64,000 nucleotides of DNA, taken from positions 42,628-106,627 of the forward strand of contig NZ_AWWI01000141.1 in assembly GCF_002760615.1 (NCBI RefSeq), given 5' to 3'. The first letter of the stretch is position 1. Each line of letters begins with the position of its first letter. Shown piece after piece: positions 33,362 through 42,331 of the stretch. The position numbers were made by a program, and so were the translations under genes. The notes beneath the pieces were generated by a model that saw nothing but the letters and a program-made list of their open reading frames with translations, was not told the DNA's origin and made no database searches. The DNA comes from Puniceibacterium antarcticum. Its GTDB lineage: Bacteria; Pseudomonadota; Alphaproteobacteria; Rhodobacterales; Rhodobacteraceae.

Positions 33362-34746
33362 GAGGGGATGCGCTCCTTTATCAGGGTTTGCAGGGCGACG
33401 AGGTCGTTCTTTGAACGGGTCACACGCTCGGGCCGCTCATACAGGTCTGCCATGCGTTCGGGAAGGGGGGGGCGGATACCACTGGCCTTTTCGACTGCGT
33501 CCGGGAATTTTGCCGGATGTGCGGTGGCAAGCGTGATCATCGGCACTTTCGGGTCCCGCTGCGCCTCTGCCACGCGGACACCGACGGCGGAATGCGGGCA
33601 AAGCAGTTCGCCCATGGTATCATGTGCGGCGCGGATCGTTGCCAGCGTTTCGCCTTCGCTCACCCGGCCCGAATCGAACGTCTCACGTAAAGCTTGCAGC
33701 GCCCCTTGCGAGACGTTGAACCCACCTGTTTTCAACTCGTCCATCAGCTGGCCGACCGCATTTCCGTCGCGCCCATAGGCATCAAACAGTGCGCGTTCAA
33801 AGTTCGAACTGACCTGAATGTCCATAGATGGGCTGATCGAGGGGGTGACCTCATCAGTCTTGTAGTCGCCTGTGGTCAGGCAGCGGTGCAGGATGTCGTT
33901 CTGGTTGGTCGCCACGACCAGCCGGTCTATGGGCAGGCCCATCTTCTTGGCGATGTAGCCTGCAAAGATGTCACCGAAATTTCCGGTCGGAACGGTAAAG
34001 CTGACCTTGCGGTCCGGCGCGCCCAAACTGACGGCGGAAGAAAAATAATAGACAACCTGCGCCAGAACGCGGGCCCAGTTGATGCTGTTCACACCGGCCA
34101 GACGCACGCCATCGCGGAAGTCGAAATCGTTGAACATGTCCTTGAGCCGCGCCTGACAGTCGTCGAAATGTCCATCCATCGCCACCGCATGCACGTTGGA
34201 TTCGACTGGCGTGGTCATTTGGCGACGCTGCACCTCGGACACGCGGCCATGCGGGTAGAGGATAAACACATCCACCGAATCAAGTCCGCGGAAGGCCTCG
34301 ATCGCCGCTGATCCGGTGTCGCCCGAGGTCGCGCCAACGATTGTCACACGCTGCCCGCGCCGGGTCAGTGCCTCTTCGAACAACTGGCCGATCAGCTGCA
34401 TTGCGAAATCTTTGAAGGCCAGCGTCGGCCCGTGGAACAGCTCCAGCAGGAAATGCCCAGGTGCGAGTTGAACCAGCGGCGCGCGCGCTACGTGTCCGAA
34501 CCCGGCATAGGCCTTTGCGATCAGATCGGCAAAGACCTCATCCGTGAACCCGTCACCGATAAAGGGCCGCATCACCCGGAACGCCACCTCTTCGTAGGGC
34601 AGACCGTGTAGGGCGCGAATGTCATCTTTGGACATTTGCGGGATCATCTCAGGCACGTACAGGCCGCCGTCACGGGCAAGCCCGCTCAGCATCGCTTCTT
34701 CAAAGGTCAAGGAAGGGGCACGGCCCCGGGTCGAGATATACTTCAT
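33358..34746 (-). CDS. thrC: Threonine synthase
   Basis: A 462-residue PLP enzyme making L-threonine from O-phosphohomoserine. MKYISTRGRAPSLTFEEAMLSGLARDGGLYVP is the characteristic N-terminus (shown here in full only in parts: STRGRAP, LARDGGLYVPE). The PLP lysine lies in TLAFKDFAMQ, and the phosphate loop is GATSGDTGSAAIEAF. A GTG three bases earlier is possible, but the ATG at 34746 follows the surf1 stop as TGATG. Coupling to surf1 and the peptidase gene is tight. Confidence 0.95.
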   Translation of the reverse strand: MKYISTRGRAPSLTFEEAMLSGLARDGGLYVPEMIPQMSKDDIRALHGLPYEEVAFRVMRPFIGDGFTDEVFADLIAKAYAGFGHVARAPLVQLAPGHFLLELFHGPTLAFKDFAMQLIGQLFEEALTRRGQRVTIVGATSGDTGSAAIEAFRGLDSVDVFILYPHGRVSEVQRRQMTTPVESNVHAVAMDGHFDDCQARLKDMFNDFDFRDGVRLAGVNSINWARVLAQVVYYFSSAVSLGAPDRKVSFTVPTGNFGDIFAGYIAKKMGLPIDRLVVATNQNDILHRCLTTGDYKTDEVTPSISPSMDIQVSSNFERALFDAYGRDGNAVGQLMDELKTGGFNVSQGALQALRETFDSGRVSEGETLATIRAAHDTMGELLCPHSAVGVRVAEAQRDPKVPMITLATAHPAKFPDAVEKASGIRPPLPERMADLYERPERVTRSKNDLVALQTLIKERIPS

Positions 34747-35423
34747 CACGTGTCTCTCTTCGGATTCTGCTGACGCCAGATATAGCCGACGGTCATGGTC
34801 AGCCAGACAAGCGCAAGCGAGAACCAGGTCATCGCATATTGGAAGTGATCGTTGGGAATGCCGCTGGTGTCCACCGGAAGCGGAGTTACGCCCAGATCAG
34901 CCGGTTCTACATCGCGCGCGATAACCAGCAGCGGTTCTGTGTTAAGCACCTTGGCCATCTGGGGAATATCGCGGGCAAACCAGATGTTGCCGACCAAGTC
35001 ATTCTCGGGCGTCGAGGAGTTGCGGTCATCTGGCCAGTGCAGATTGCCACTGATGTCGGCCATGCCGCCACGCCGGTCCAGCGCCACATCCTCGACCGGA
35101 ATAAATCCCCGGTCCAGCAGCACCCGTCGGCCATCCGTCACGAAAGGAGAGATCACCCGGTAACCTGCCCCCACTTGCTTGACCGAGACCAGCACATGGA
35201 TCTCTTCCGGCAGGATCTGCCCATGCAGATTCACAGGCTGATATTTGTCCACATCAGGATCCCCCTGTGCAGGTAGCGGCAGAGGGTCGCCCCCGATGCG
35301 GCTTTCGATCTCTTCCAGAACGCCTTGTTTCCATTCCAGACGCTGCAGCTGCCACTGGCCAAGGGACACAAGAATGGCGGCGCCAATCAGACCGAACAGC
35401 AGAGGGGCAACGATGCGTTTCAC
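34746..35423 (-). CDS. SURF1 family cytochrome oxidase assembly protein
   Basis: A 225-residue membrane protein with one N-terminal membrane helix (IVAPLLFGLIGAAILVSLG) and one C-terminal helix (MTWFSLALVWLTMTVGYIW) flanking a periplasmic domain. QWQLQRLEWK and VLLDRGFIPVE are typical SURF1 motifs. SURF1 helps insert heme a into subunit I of aa3-type oxidases. It begins with GTG, 230 bases downstream of coxC, and its stop touches the thrC start. Confidence 0.92.
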   Translation of the reverse strand: MKRIVAPLLFGLIGAAILVSLGQWQLQRLEWKQGVLEEIESRIGGDPLPLPAQGDPDVDKYQPVNLHGQILPEEIHVLVSVKQVGAGYRVISPFVTDGRRVLLDRGFIPVEDVALDRRGGMADISGNLHWPDDRNSSTPENDLVGNIWFARDIPQMAKVLNTEPLLVIARDVEPADLGVTPLPVDTSGIPNDHFQYAMTWFSLALVWLTMTVGYIWRQQNPKRDT

Positions 35424-35654
35424 GAAAATCCAGACCTTTCACCAGTCGAGGCGCATGGCTGGCTTAGCCTGCCTTGCCTGCCGTCTTCAACTGCAATCCC
35501 CGCGATCCGCTGCGCACGTGTCATTTCATCCAACTTGGGGTTTTCAAAGCGACGCACGCATTCAATCGATTTAACGAAAATGGCGAGGTGCAGAGTGGCG
35601 AAAAGCGAAACGCCCGCCAGAAGCGGGCGTTTGCATTTGAATAGAATGACAGCC

Positions 35655-36455
35655 TCAGCCGCCCCAGACGTAAATCGACGCAAACAGAAACAGCCAGACC
35701 ACGTCAACGAAGTGCCAATACCAAGCCGCGGCTTCAAAACCGACGTGCTTTTCCGGGGTAAAATGGCCTTTCATCAGGCGCAGCAGGCAGATGAATAGAA
35801 AAATCGTCCCAATGATCACATGCGCGCCATGAAAGCCGGTCGCCATGAAGAAGTTTGCACCATAGATGTTGCCAGAGAAGCCAAATGCAGCGTGGCTGTA
35901 CTCATAAGCTTGGAAGAAGGTAAACAGCAGGCCAAGGGCAACAGCCAGGATCAGACCGTTCTTCATATCCTTGCGGTTGTTTTCGTGCACCAGCGCATGA
36001 TGAGCCCAAGTCGCCGCCGCACCAGAGCAAAGCAGGATCAGCGTGTTAATCAGAGGCAGGTGCCATGCATCAAATGTCTCGATCCCTGCGGGTGGCCAGA
36101 CGCCATCTACAGCGGGGCTGTTCGGACCCATCGGGTAAAGTGCGTGTTTGAAGAAGGACCAGAACCAGGCAAAGAAGAACATCACTTCGGACATGATGAA
36201 AAGGATGAAGCCGTATTTCAGGCCGATCCGCACCACAGGCGTGTGATCTCCGACCATGCTTTCTGCAATGACTTCAGACCACCATCCGAACATGGTGTAA
36301 AGCACGGCAATCAGGCCGACCAGGAACATCCAAGGCCCGGATCCGTGCATCCAGAGCACTGCTCCAAAGAGCATGACAAAAGCGCTGACCGATGCGATCA
36401 GTGGCCAGGCAGAGGGGCTCAGAATGTGGTAGTCGTGATTTTTTGCATGCGCCAT
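35655..36455 (-). CDS. coxC: Cytochrome c oxidase subunit III
   Basis: A 266-residue inner-membrane subunit with seven predicted helices; the N-terminal [15 protein letters not shown], the FFAWFWSFF segment with the glutamate [10 protein letters not shown], and the closing [14 protein letters not shown] are diagnostic. It binds lipids and supports proton uptake in the aa3 oxidase. GAGGGAA lies upstream of the ATG. It follows ctaG by 25 bases in the cta run. Confidence 0.96.
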   Translation of the reverse strand: MAHAKNHDYHILSPSAWPLIASVSAFVMLFGAVLWMHGSGPWMFLVGLIAVLYTMFGWWSEVIAESMVGDHTPVVRIGLKYGFILFIMSEVMFFFAWFWSFFKHALYPMGPNSPAVDGVWPPAGIETFDAWHLPLINTLILLCSGAAATWAHHALVHENNRKDMKNGLILAVALGLLFTFFQAYEYSHAAFGFSGNIYGANFFMATGFHGAHVIIGTIFLFICLLRLMKGHFTPEKHVGFEAAAWYWHFVDVVWLFLFASIYVWGG

Positions 36456-36480
36456 TGGGGTTCCCTCGTTGTGGAAGGCG

Positions 36481-37065
36481 TTAGTTTACGCTTGTTGTTT
36501 CGGTCTTGCCTGCGTCCCAAGAGGCTTGCACTTCCTCGGGCAGGTCAATTTGATAAAAGGTATAGGACAGAGTGATCTGGTGGACGTACTTGGCATCGCG
36601 GTCATCCACAATCGCCGGATCGACGAAGAAGTTGACTGGCATCTGCACCCGTTCGCCCGGCATCAGCACCTGCTCGGTAAAGCAGAAACACTGGATTTTG
36701 TTGAAATAACCACCTGCCTCGTAGGGGGTCACGTTATAAGCAGCTTGACCAGCGACAGGGTGATCTGTCGGGTTGTACGCTTCAAAGAAGGCGAGGCCGT
36801 CTTCGCCGATATTCATTTCCATCGTGCGTACGACGGGCTTGAACTCCCACGGCATTCTGCTGTCCACCGTCGCATCGAAACGGATTGTCACCTTGCGGTC
36901 CAGAACCGTGTCGCTGCCTGCCTCAGCCACTTGCGTCACGCCGCCAAAGCCTGTGACGCGGCAGAACCAGTTGTAGAATGGCACAGAGGCCCAGGCGAGC
37001 GCACCCATGGTGAGCACGACGCCGACCAGAGTTGCAACAGTTTTGGATTTCGGATCCATTGCCAT
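36481..37065 (-). CDS. ctaG: Cytochrome c oxidase assembly protein CtaG (Cox11 type)
   Basis: A 194-residue protein with one N-terminal membrane helix ([20 protein letters not shown]) and a periplasmic immunoglobulin-like domain. The copper-binding pair is in [16 protein letters not shown], as in Cox11, which delivers copper to the CuB site of subunit I. NFFVDP and ITLSYTFYQ are family motifs. The start overlaps the stop of the preceding small gene by one base. Confidence 0.95.
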   Translation of the reverse strand: MAMDPKSKTVATLVGVVLTMGALAWASVPFYNWFCRVTGFGGVTQVAEAGSDTVLDRKVTIRFDATVDSRMPWEFKPVVRTMEMNIGEDGLAFFEAYNPTDHPVAGQAAYNVTPYEAGGYFNKIQCFCFTEQVLMPGERVQMPVNFFVDPAIVDDRDAKYVHQITLSYTFYQIDLPEEVQASWDAGKTETTSVN

Positions 37066-37238
37066 TATTGTGTTGCCTCCGTTGCTGCGGGGGGGCGGGC
37101 CGGTTCATAATCGCCGCGTGATACCTTGACGATCGTCAGGCCAAAGATGATCGCTATGAAGGCGCCCAAGACAACGCCGACGCCCAGATTGCGGCTAAAC
37201 CGGCGGGTGTGGATTTCGTGCTGTTTGTTTAGGCTCAT
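37065..37238 (-). CDS. Small single-helix membrane protein of the cta cluster
   Basis: A 57-residue protein beginning MSLNKQHEIHTRRFSRN with one helix (LGVGVVLGAFIAIIFGLTIVKV). The frame extends to 37385, but the ATG at 37238 forms ATGA with the ctaB stop and is chosen. A small gene of this kind between ctaB and ctaG is usual in Rhodobacter and Paracoccus; its role in oxidase biogenesis is not established. Confidence 0.85.
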   Translation of the reverse strand: MSLNKQHEIHTRRFSRNLGVGVVLGAFIAIIFGLTIVKVSRGDYEPARPPAATEATQ

Positions 37239-38191
37239 GACCATCCCCCCATGCCCATCCGTGTCAGGATCGCTTCGATCAGGATCGCGCCGAAATGTGC
37301 GAACAGATATAGCAGGGACAGCTTGAAGAATTTCTTTTCCGTAAGGAAGTTGTCGGTTTCCGACATGTCTTCGTCCCGGCGCCATATATCATAAGCGCCT
37401 TTTACGAACAGCGTATTCAGCACGATGGCAACGGCCAGGTAGATTGGACCACCGACGCTGGTGAAGGCTGTTGCAAGTGCCAAGGCCGCCAGCAGCAGGG
37501 TGTAGACGAGGATATGATTGCGCGCCGAACGGCGACCGTGCGTCACGGTCAGCATCGGCACGCCGGCGTGATCATAATCTTTGCGGATGAACAGGGCCAG
37601 TGCCCAGAAGTGCGGCGGGGTCCACATGAAGGTAAGGCAGAACATCAGTACGGATTCGATGCTGATTCCGCCGGTTGCCACTGCCCAGCCGATCATTGGG
37701 GGGAAGGCTCCTGCCGCGCCACCGATGACGATGTTCTGCGGCGTCCATCGCTTGAGCCACATGGTGTAGACGACGACGTAAAAGAAGATGGTGAAGGCCA
37801 GCAGTCCAGCGGCGAACCAGTTGGAGGCGAGGCCAAGGAAAACTACAGAAAAACCGGAAAGGGCAAGGCCAATGCCCAAGGCCTCTTGCTCCGTTACCTT
37901 ACCGGACGGGATCGGGCGGCGCGCGGTACGTTTCATCACCGCGTCGATATCCGCATCCCACCACATGTTCAGCGCGCCTGAGGCGCCACCGCCCACTGCG
38001 ATGAACAGTATGGCACAAAAGGCTACAAAAGGGTGCACGTGCACTGGCGACGCAAACAATCCTACGGCTGCAGTAAAGACCACAAGCGTCATGACCCGGG
38101 GTTTGAGCAGGGCAAAAAAATCGCCGAATTGTGCTTCGCCGTCGAAGCCCCGGCCCGAAAAGTCGGGGCTGTTGATGCTCGCATCGCTCAT
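37235..38191 (-). CDS. ctaB: Protoheme IX farnesyltransferase
   Basis: A 318-residue UbiA-type prenyltransferase with about nine membrane segments that converts heme b to heme o, the precursor of heme a. The first aspartate-rich site is NMWWDADIDAVMKRTARRP and the second lies in IRKDYDHAGVPML. It is encoded 105 bases downstream of coxB and overlaps the next small gene by four bases. Gene order coxB-ctaB-small-ctaG-coxC is standard for this bacterial group. Confidence 0.95.
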   Translation of the reverse strand: MSDASINSPDFSGRGFDGEAQFGDFFALLKPRVMTLVVFTAAVGLFASPVHVHPFVAFCAILFIAVGGGASGALNMWWDADIDAVMKRTARRPIPSGKVTEQEALGIGLALSGFSVVFLGLASNWFAAGLLAFTIFFYVVVYTMWLKRWTPQNIVIGGAAGAFPPMIGWAVATGGISIESVLMFCLTFMWTPPHFWALALFIRKDYDHAGVPMLTVTHGRRSARNHILVYTLLLAALALATAFTSVGGPIYLAVAIVLNTLFVKGAYDIWRRDEDMSETDNFLTEKKFFKLSLLYLFAHFGAILIEAILTRMGMGGWS

Positions 38192-38246
38192 GCGTTGTAA
38201 TCCTTGCTGGTCATTAGCTTAGGGTTTCCCCTGGCATGTATTCCGG

Positions 38247-38290
38247 TGTGGCGGGGGGGGGGGCGGGGCGCCCGAGGGCCCCATGCCACA
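38247..38290. promoter_or_regulatory. GC-rich hairpin with G11 tract between coxB and ctaB
   Basis: TGTGGC at 38247-38252 pairs with GCCACA at 38285-38290, and the interior contains eleven consecutive G (38253-38263) that can pair with GGGCCCC sequence on the other side. In the operon direction the transcript carries a C11 run. It may act as an attenuator or RNA stabiliser between coxB and ctaB. Confidence 0.45.
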
Positions 38291-38296
38291 GAACGC

Positions 38297-39181
38297 TTAT
38301 TCGGCAGAGGCGACATTGTAGCCTGACGGCGTGCCTGCATATTCCTCGATCGCACCCTGCAGCCATTCATCATATGCCTCCTGGCTCACGACTTTGACGG
38401 TGATCGGCATATAGGCGTGGCTTGGGCCGCAAAGTTCGGAGCACTGACCAAAATACACACCTTCCCGCTCGGCCTTGAACCAGAGCTCCGCCAGACGACC
38501 GGGAACGGCATCTTGTTTCACACCGAAGGCCGGTACCGTCCATGAGTGGATCACGTCGGCACCGGTCAGTTGAACAACAATGGTCTTGCCCACGGGTACG
38601 ACCACAGCGGTGTCGGTTGCTAGCAGCCATTCGTCCTTGGAATAACCCGCTTCGGTCAGCTGTGCTTCGACATCCGGGCTCATGCGGTTGTCGCCGCCAG
38701 TTGCCGGCGAGCCGATCATGTAGCTGTCAAAGGCAAAGTCACTGTCGACATATTCATAGCCCCAGTACCACTGGTAGCCGGTCGCCTTGATCGTGATATC
38801 AGCAGTCGGAATTTCCTGCTGCTTGAACAGGACTGGGAGAGAGAAAGAACCTATAAAGACCAGAATAACGATTGGCGCTAGGGTCCATGCAATCTCGATA
38901 GGGGTGTTGTGGGTGAAACCGGCGGGTTTCGCATTGGCCCGACGGTTGTAGCGCACCATGCAATAGATCATAAGCGCCGTCACGAAAACGACAATAGCGA
39001 CCATGATAATGCTGACCATGCCGTCCAGCCAGTGGAGGTCTCGCGCAAGTTCGGTCGCGGCAGGCTGAAAGCCCATGGCGCCGTCTTTGGGGTGGCCAAC
39101 AATCTCAAGCCCGTCCTGGGCAAGTGCCGGTCCGGCGGTGAGGGCAGCGGCAAGACCCGCCAGCATCGTTTTAAGTCGCAT
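38297..39181 (-). CDS. coxB: Cytochrome c oxidase subunit II
   Basis: A 294-residue protein with a cleavable signal ([16 protein letters not shown]), two membrane helices, and a periplasmic cupredoxin domain carrying the CuA site: His in [11 protein letters not shown], then [16 protein letters not shown] with both cysteines, the glutamate, histidine and methionine. This is where cytochrome c delivers electrons. It is the first gene of the minus-strand cta run and is divergent from tldD. Subunit I (coxA/ctaD) is not in this window, as is normal for relatives. Confidence 0.96.
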   Translation of the reverse strand: MRLKTMLAGLAAALTAGPALAQDGLEIVGHPKDGAMGFQPAATELARDLHWLDGMVSIIMVAIVVFVTALMIYCMVRYNRRANAKPAGFTHNTPIEIAWTLAPIVILVFIGSFSLPVLFKQQEIPTADITIKATGYQWYWGYEYVDSDFAFDSYMIGSPATGGDNRMSPDVEAQLTEAGYSKDEWLLATDTAVVVPVGKTIVVQLTGADVIHSWTVPAFGVKQDAVPGRLAELWFKAEREGVYFGQCSELCGPSHAYMPITVKVVSQEAYDEWLQGAIEEYAGTPSGYNVASAE

Positions 39182-39387
39182 ATGTCACCCTGATCGGTTG
39201 TGTGTCTTCATCTGTCGCGGGCAGGGTGAGGCTGGCGGTTTAAGAAACCGTTCCGGCACACCCCATTGTGTTGTCGCTGCTTAAAACCATATTCTTATCT
39301 ATAGATAAAGAATATTGCTTGCGGCAAACGGACGCTTTCGCCGCATAGCCTGCCGTTTCAAGAGCGCAGCACAAACAGGAATGCCCC

Positions 39388-40809
39388 ATGACAGATGCCC
39401 CCTTTCGCCCATTTGAGACTGCTCTGGATCAGCAAAATACGCTTTTCCAGCTGCGCAATGCACTTTCAGGGGCGGATGATGGCGAACTTTTCCTGGAACG
39501 CAGCCGGTCCGAGGTGCTGATGTTCGACGATGGTCGCATCAAGACTGCAAGCTATGACGCTTCCGAAGGATTCGGCCTGCGCGCAGTGCGCGGAGAGGTG
39601 GCAGGCTACGCTCATTCTACGGATATCAGCGAATCTGCGATTCTGCGCGCGTCTGAAACCGCCCGTCTTGCGGTGGGTGATGGAGGCGGCACATTGGCCG
39701 AGGCGCCGCAGCGCACCAACACGACGCTTTATACAGATGCAGATCCGATCGCGGGCCACGCCTTTCCGGTCAAGGTCGAGACACTGCGCGAGATCGACGC
39801 CTTCGCCCGGGACCTTGATCCGCGGGTGGTGCAGGTGACCGCGACTATCGCGGCGTCCTTGCAGGAAGTCGCGATCCTGCGCGCGGACGGCACCCTTGTG
39901 ACGGACACGCGGCCCATGACGCGCGTGAATGTTTCCATCATCGTCGAAGATAAGGGGCGGCGCGAGGCGGGGACAGCGGGCGGCGGCGGACGCGTGCTGC
40001 TAGACGGGCTGCTGGATCCTGCCGGCTGGCAGGCCAAAGCGCGCGAGGCGCTGCGCATCGCGCTGGTGAATCTGAGTGCCGAATCTGCGCCTGCGGGGGT
40101 CATGGACATTGTATTGGGACCGGGCTGGCCGGGCATTCTGCTACACGAGGCAGTGGGGCATGGGCTTGAGGGCGATTTTAACCGCAAGGGCAGTTCGGCC
40201 TTTGCCGGCCTGATGGGGCAGCAGGTCGCTTCTCGCGGGGTGACGGTTCTTGACGATGGCACGATCCCGGATCGGCGTGGGTCGATCACCGTGGATGACG
40301 AGGGCACACCATCGCGCAAGAATGTGCTGATCGAAGATGGCATTTTAGTTGGCTACATGCAGGATCGTCAAAACGCGCGCCTGATGGGGGTGGCTCCAAC
40401 TGGCAATGGGCGACGCGAATCTCATGCGCATACGCCAATGCCACGGATGACGAACACCTATATGTTGGGCGGCGATGCCGATCCGGCTGATATTGTTGCC
40501 GATCTCAAGGACGGTATATATGCTGTCGGTTTTGGTGGTGGACAGGTGGATATCACCAACGGCAAGTTCGTATTTTCCTGCACAGAGGCGTACCGCGTCA
40601 AGAACGGCAAGGTCGGAGCGCCTGTAAAGGGTGCGACGCTGATCGGCGATGGTGCTACGGCACTACAACAGATCCGCGCCTTGGGCAATGACATGGCGCT
40701 GGATCCGGGCATGGGCAACTGCGGCAAGCAGGGGCAATGGGTCCCGGTTGGGGTCGGTCAGCCCACGGTTATGATCGGCGGGCTGACGGTTGGAGGTGCG
40801 CAGGGCTAA
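39388..40809 (+). CDS. tldD: Metalloprotease TldD
   Basis: A 473-residue TldD. The zinc motif HEAVGH lies in PGILLHEAVGHGLEGD and the closing region is QPTVMIGGLTVGGAQG. TldD forms a heterodimeric protease with TldE/PmbA that degrades unfolded small peptides and matures some modified peptides; pmbA is not in this window. CAGGA precedes the ATG at 39388; an ATG seven bases earlier is out of frame. It is divergent from coxB across a 206-base gap that should hold both promoters. Confidence 0.95.
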   Translation: MTDAPFRPFETALDQQNTLFQLRNALSGADDGELFLERSRSEVLMFDDGRIKTASYDASEGFGLRAVRGEVAGYAHSTDISESAILRASETARLAVGDGGGTLAEAPQRTNTTLYTDADPIAGHAFPVKVETLREIDAFARDLDPRVVQVTATIAASLQEVAILRADGTLVTDTRPMTRVNVSIIVEDKGRREAGTAGGGGRVLLDGLLDPAGWQAKAREALRIALVNLSAESAPAGVMDIVLGPGWPGILLHEAVGHGLEGDFNRKGSSAFAGLMGQQVASRGVTVLDDGTIPDRRGSITVDDEGTPSRKNVLIEDGILVGYMQDRQNARLMGVAPTGNGRRESHAHTPMPRMTNTYMLGGDADPADIVADLKDGIYAVGFGGGQVDITNGKFVFSCTEAYRVKNGKVGAPVKGATLIGDGATALQQIRALGNDMALDPGMGNCGKQGQWVPVGVGQPTVMIGGLTVGGAQG

Positions 40810-40916
40810 GGCCGCGCAGCAAATCGGTCAGCCCGGAATTTTCGTCACACTTGGTTACCTTCATCCTCTATTAACCAATAGTCCGCTATCAAAGTGCAGC
40901 AAGCGACGGAGCCAGG

Positions 40917-42071
40917 ATGACCGAAGAGACCCTTTCTTCCACTCACCCCCTACTCCCACCCACCACGGAAGATGATCGGCTAGCTTGGCTTCGTCTCTTG
41001 CGCTCTCGCCGGGTCGGCGTTTCAACATTTTATCGCATGATGGGTGAGCACGGCTCGGCGCAGGCGGCGCTTGCGGCGCTGCCACAGATCGCCACAAAGG
41101 CGGGTGTTTCCGATTATTCGGTTTGCCCCGAAGGTGTGGTTCACGCCGAACTCAAGGCGGCCCGCCATGCGCGAGCGCAGCTGATCTGTCGGGGAGAGGC
41201 TAACTATCCTGATGCTCTTTGCGATCTCTCCGATGCGCCGCCGATGCTCTGGGTGATTGGTGATCCCGCTGTGCTTGGCCGTCCGATGGTGGCACTTGTC
41301 GGAGCGCGCAATGCATCCTCTCTGGGTACGCGCATGGCAAAGGCGCTCGCTTGCGGTCTTGGCGAACAGGGGTATGTCGTGGTGTCTGGTCTTGCGCGCG
41401 GCATTGATGCCGTGGCGCATTTGGCCAGCCTTGGTACCGGAACCGTGGCGATCATGGCGGGCGGTGCAGATGTCCTGTATCCATCGGAAAACGCCAAGCT
41501 GGGCGAAGATATTGTTGCCACCGGGGGGGTGCGTGTCAGCGAAATGCCCATCGCGATGCAGCCGCAGGCCCGTCATTTCCCCGCGCGAAATCGCATCATC
41601 TCGGGGCTGGCATGCGCCGTTGTCGTGGTTGAGGCGGCGGGTAAATCCGGATCTCTGATCACAGCCAGATGCGCGTTGGATCAGGGACGCGAGGTGATGG
41701 CGGTCCCGGGGCATCCTTTTGATGCCCGCGCTGCCGGATGTAACATGTTGTTGCGCGACGGTGCCACGCTGGTGCGCAGCGCCGAAGACGTTATTGAGGC
41801 GCTTCCAACTCTGCAATCGCCTCTGAGGCAGACGCAACTGCCTGTGCCGATACCGCCTGATGCCCCGCCACACGATCGCCGTAGCCTGCGTGAAACTGCA
41901 GCGCTGCACAGTCAGATCCTGATGCGGCTCGGACCCTCTCCGCTGGCCGAAGATCAACTGATCCGGGATGTTGGCGCCCCATCTAAAGAAGTGTCACCTG
42001 CGCTGACCGAACTGGAACTTGACGGGCGGATCCGTCGCCAGCCTGGAGGGCTATTGTCACGTATTGACTAG
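40917..42071 (+). CDS. dprA: DNA-processing protein DprA
   Basis: A 384-residue protein that loads RecA on incoming single-stranded DNA in transformation. The Rossmann-like core contains VALVGARNASSLGTRMA near residue 125, GLARGIDAVAHLASL near 160 and HFPARNRIISGLACAVVVVEA near 220. The C-terminal winged-helix part (LAEDQLIRDVGA to LDGRIRRQPGG) is present. GGAG lies seven bases before the ATG. It is 107 bases behind tldD. Confidence 0.93.
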   Translation: MTEETLSSTHPLLPPTTEDDRLAWLRLLRSRRVGVSTFYRMMGEHGSAQAALAALPQIATKAGVSDYSVCPEGVVHAELKAARHARAQLICRGEANYPDALCDLSDAPPMLWVIGDPAVLGRPMVALVGARNASSLGTRMAKALACGLGEQGYVVVSGLARGIDAVAHLASLGTGTVAIMAGGADVLYPSENAKLGEDIVATGGVRVSEMPIAMQPQARHFPARNRIISGLACAVVVVEAAGKSGSLITARCALDQGREVMAVPGHPFDARAAGCNMLLRDGATLVRSAEDVIEALPTLQSPLRQTQLPVPIPPDAPPHDRRSLRETAALHSQILMRLGPSPLAEDQLIRDVGAPSKEVSPALTELELDGRIRRQPGGLLSRID

Positions 42072-42074
42072 CGA

Positions 42075-42092
42075 GGCGCGACCATTCGCGCC
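42075..42092. terminator. Hairpin after dprA
   Basis: GGCGCGA at 42075-42081 pairs perfectly with TCGCGCC at 42086-42092 around the loop CCAT, three bases after the dprA stop. No T tract follows, so it is a candidate weak terminator or 3'-end stabiliser. The remaining 240 bases to topA contain no further gene. Confidence 0.5.
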
Positions 42093-42331
42093 GCACGGAT
42101 CTTGCGAACCTCTCAGAGGTCTGTTCCAAGTGCTATCTGAAACAGGTAGAAATGTATTGTAATCATTTACGAAAAACGCAGCCATAGTATTCCTTTTAGG
42201 GCGCTTTAGATCATTGTTACTGCGGGCCTTCATGGCGGTGTCCAAGTGCTTCGGATTGACAATTCCCGCTTGCACCCCACAAGCTGCCCCGCCATACGAG
42301 ACCAGACCCATTCCCGAAAGGTGCGCATTTC

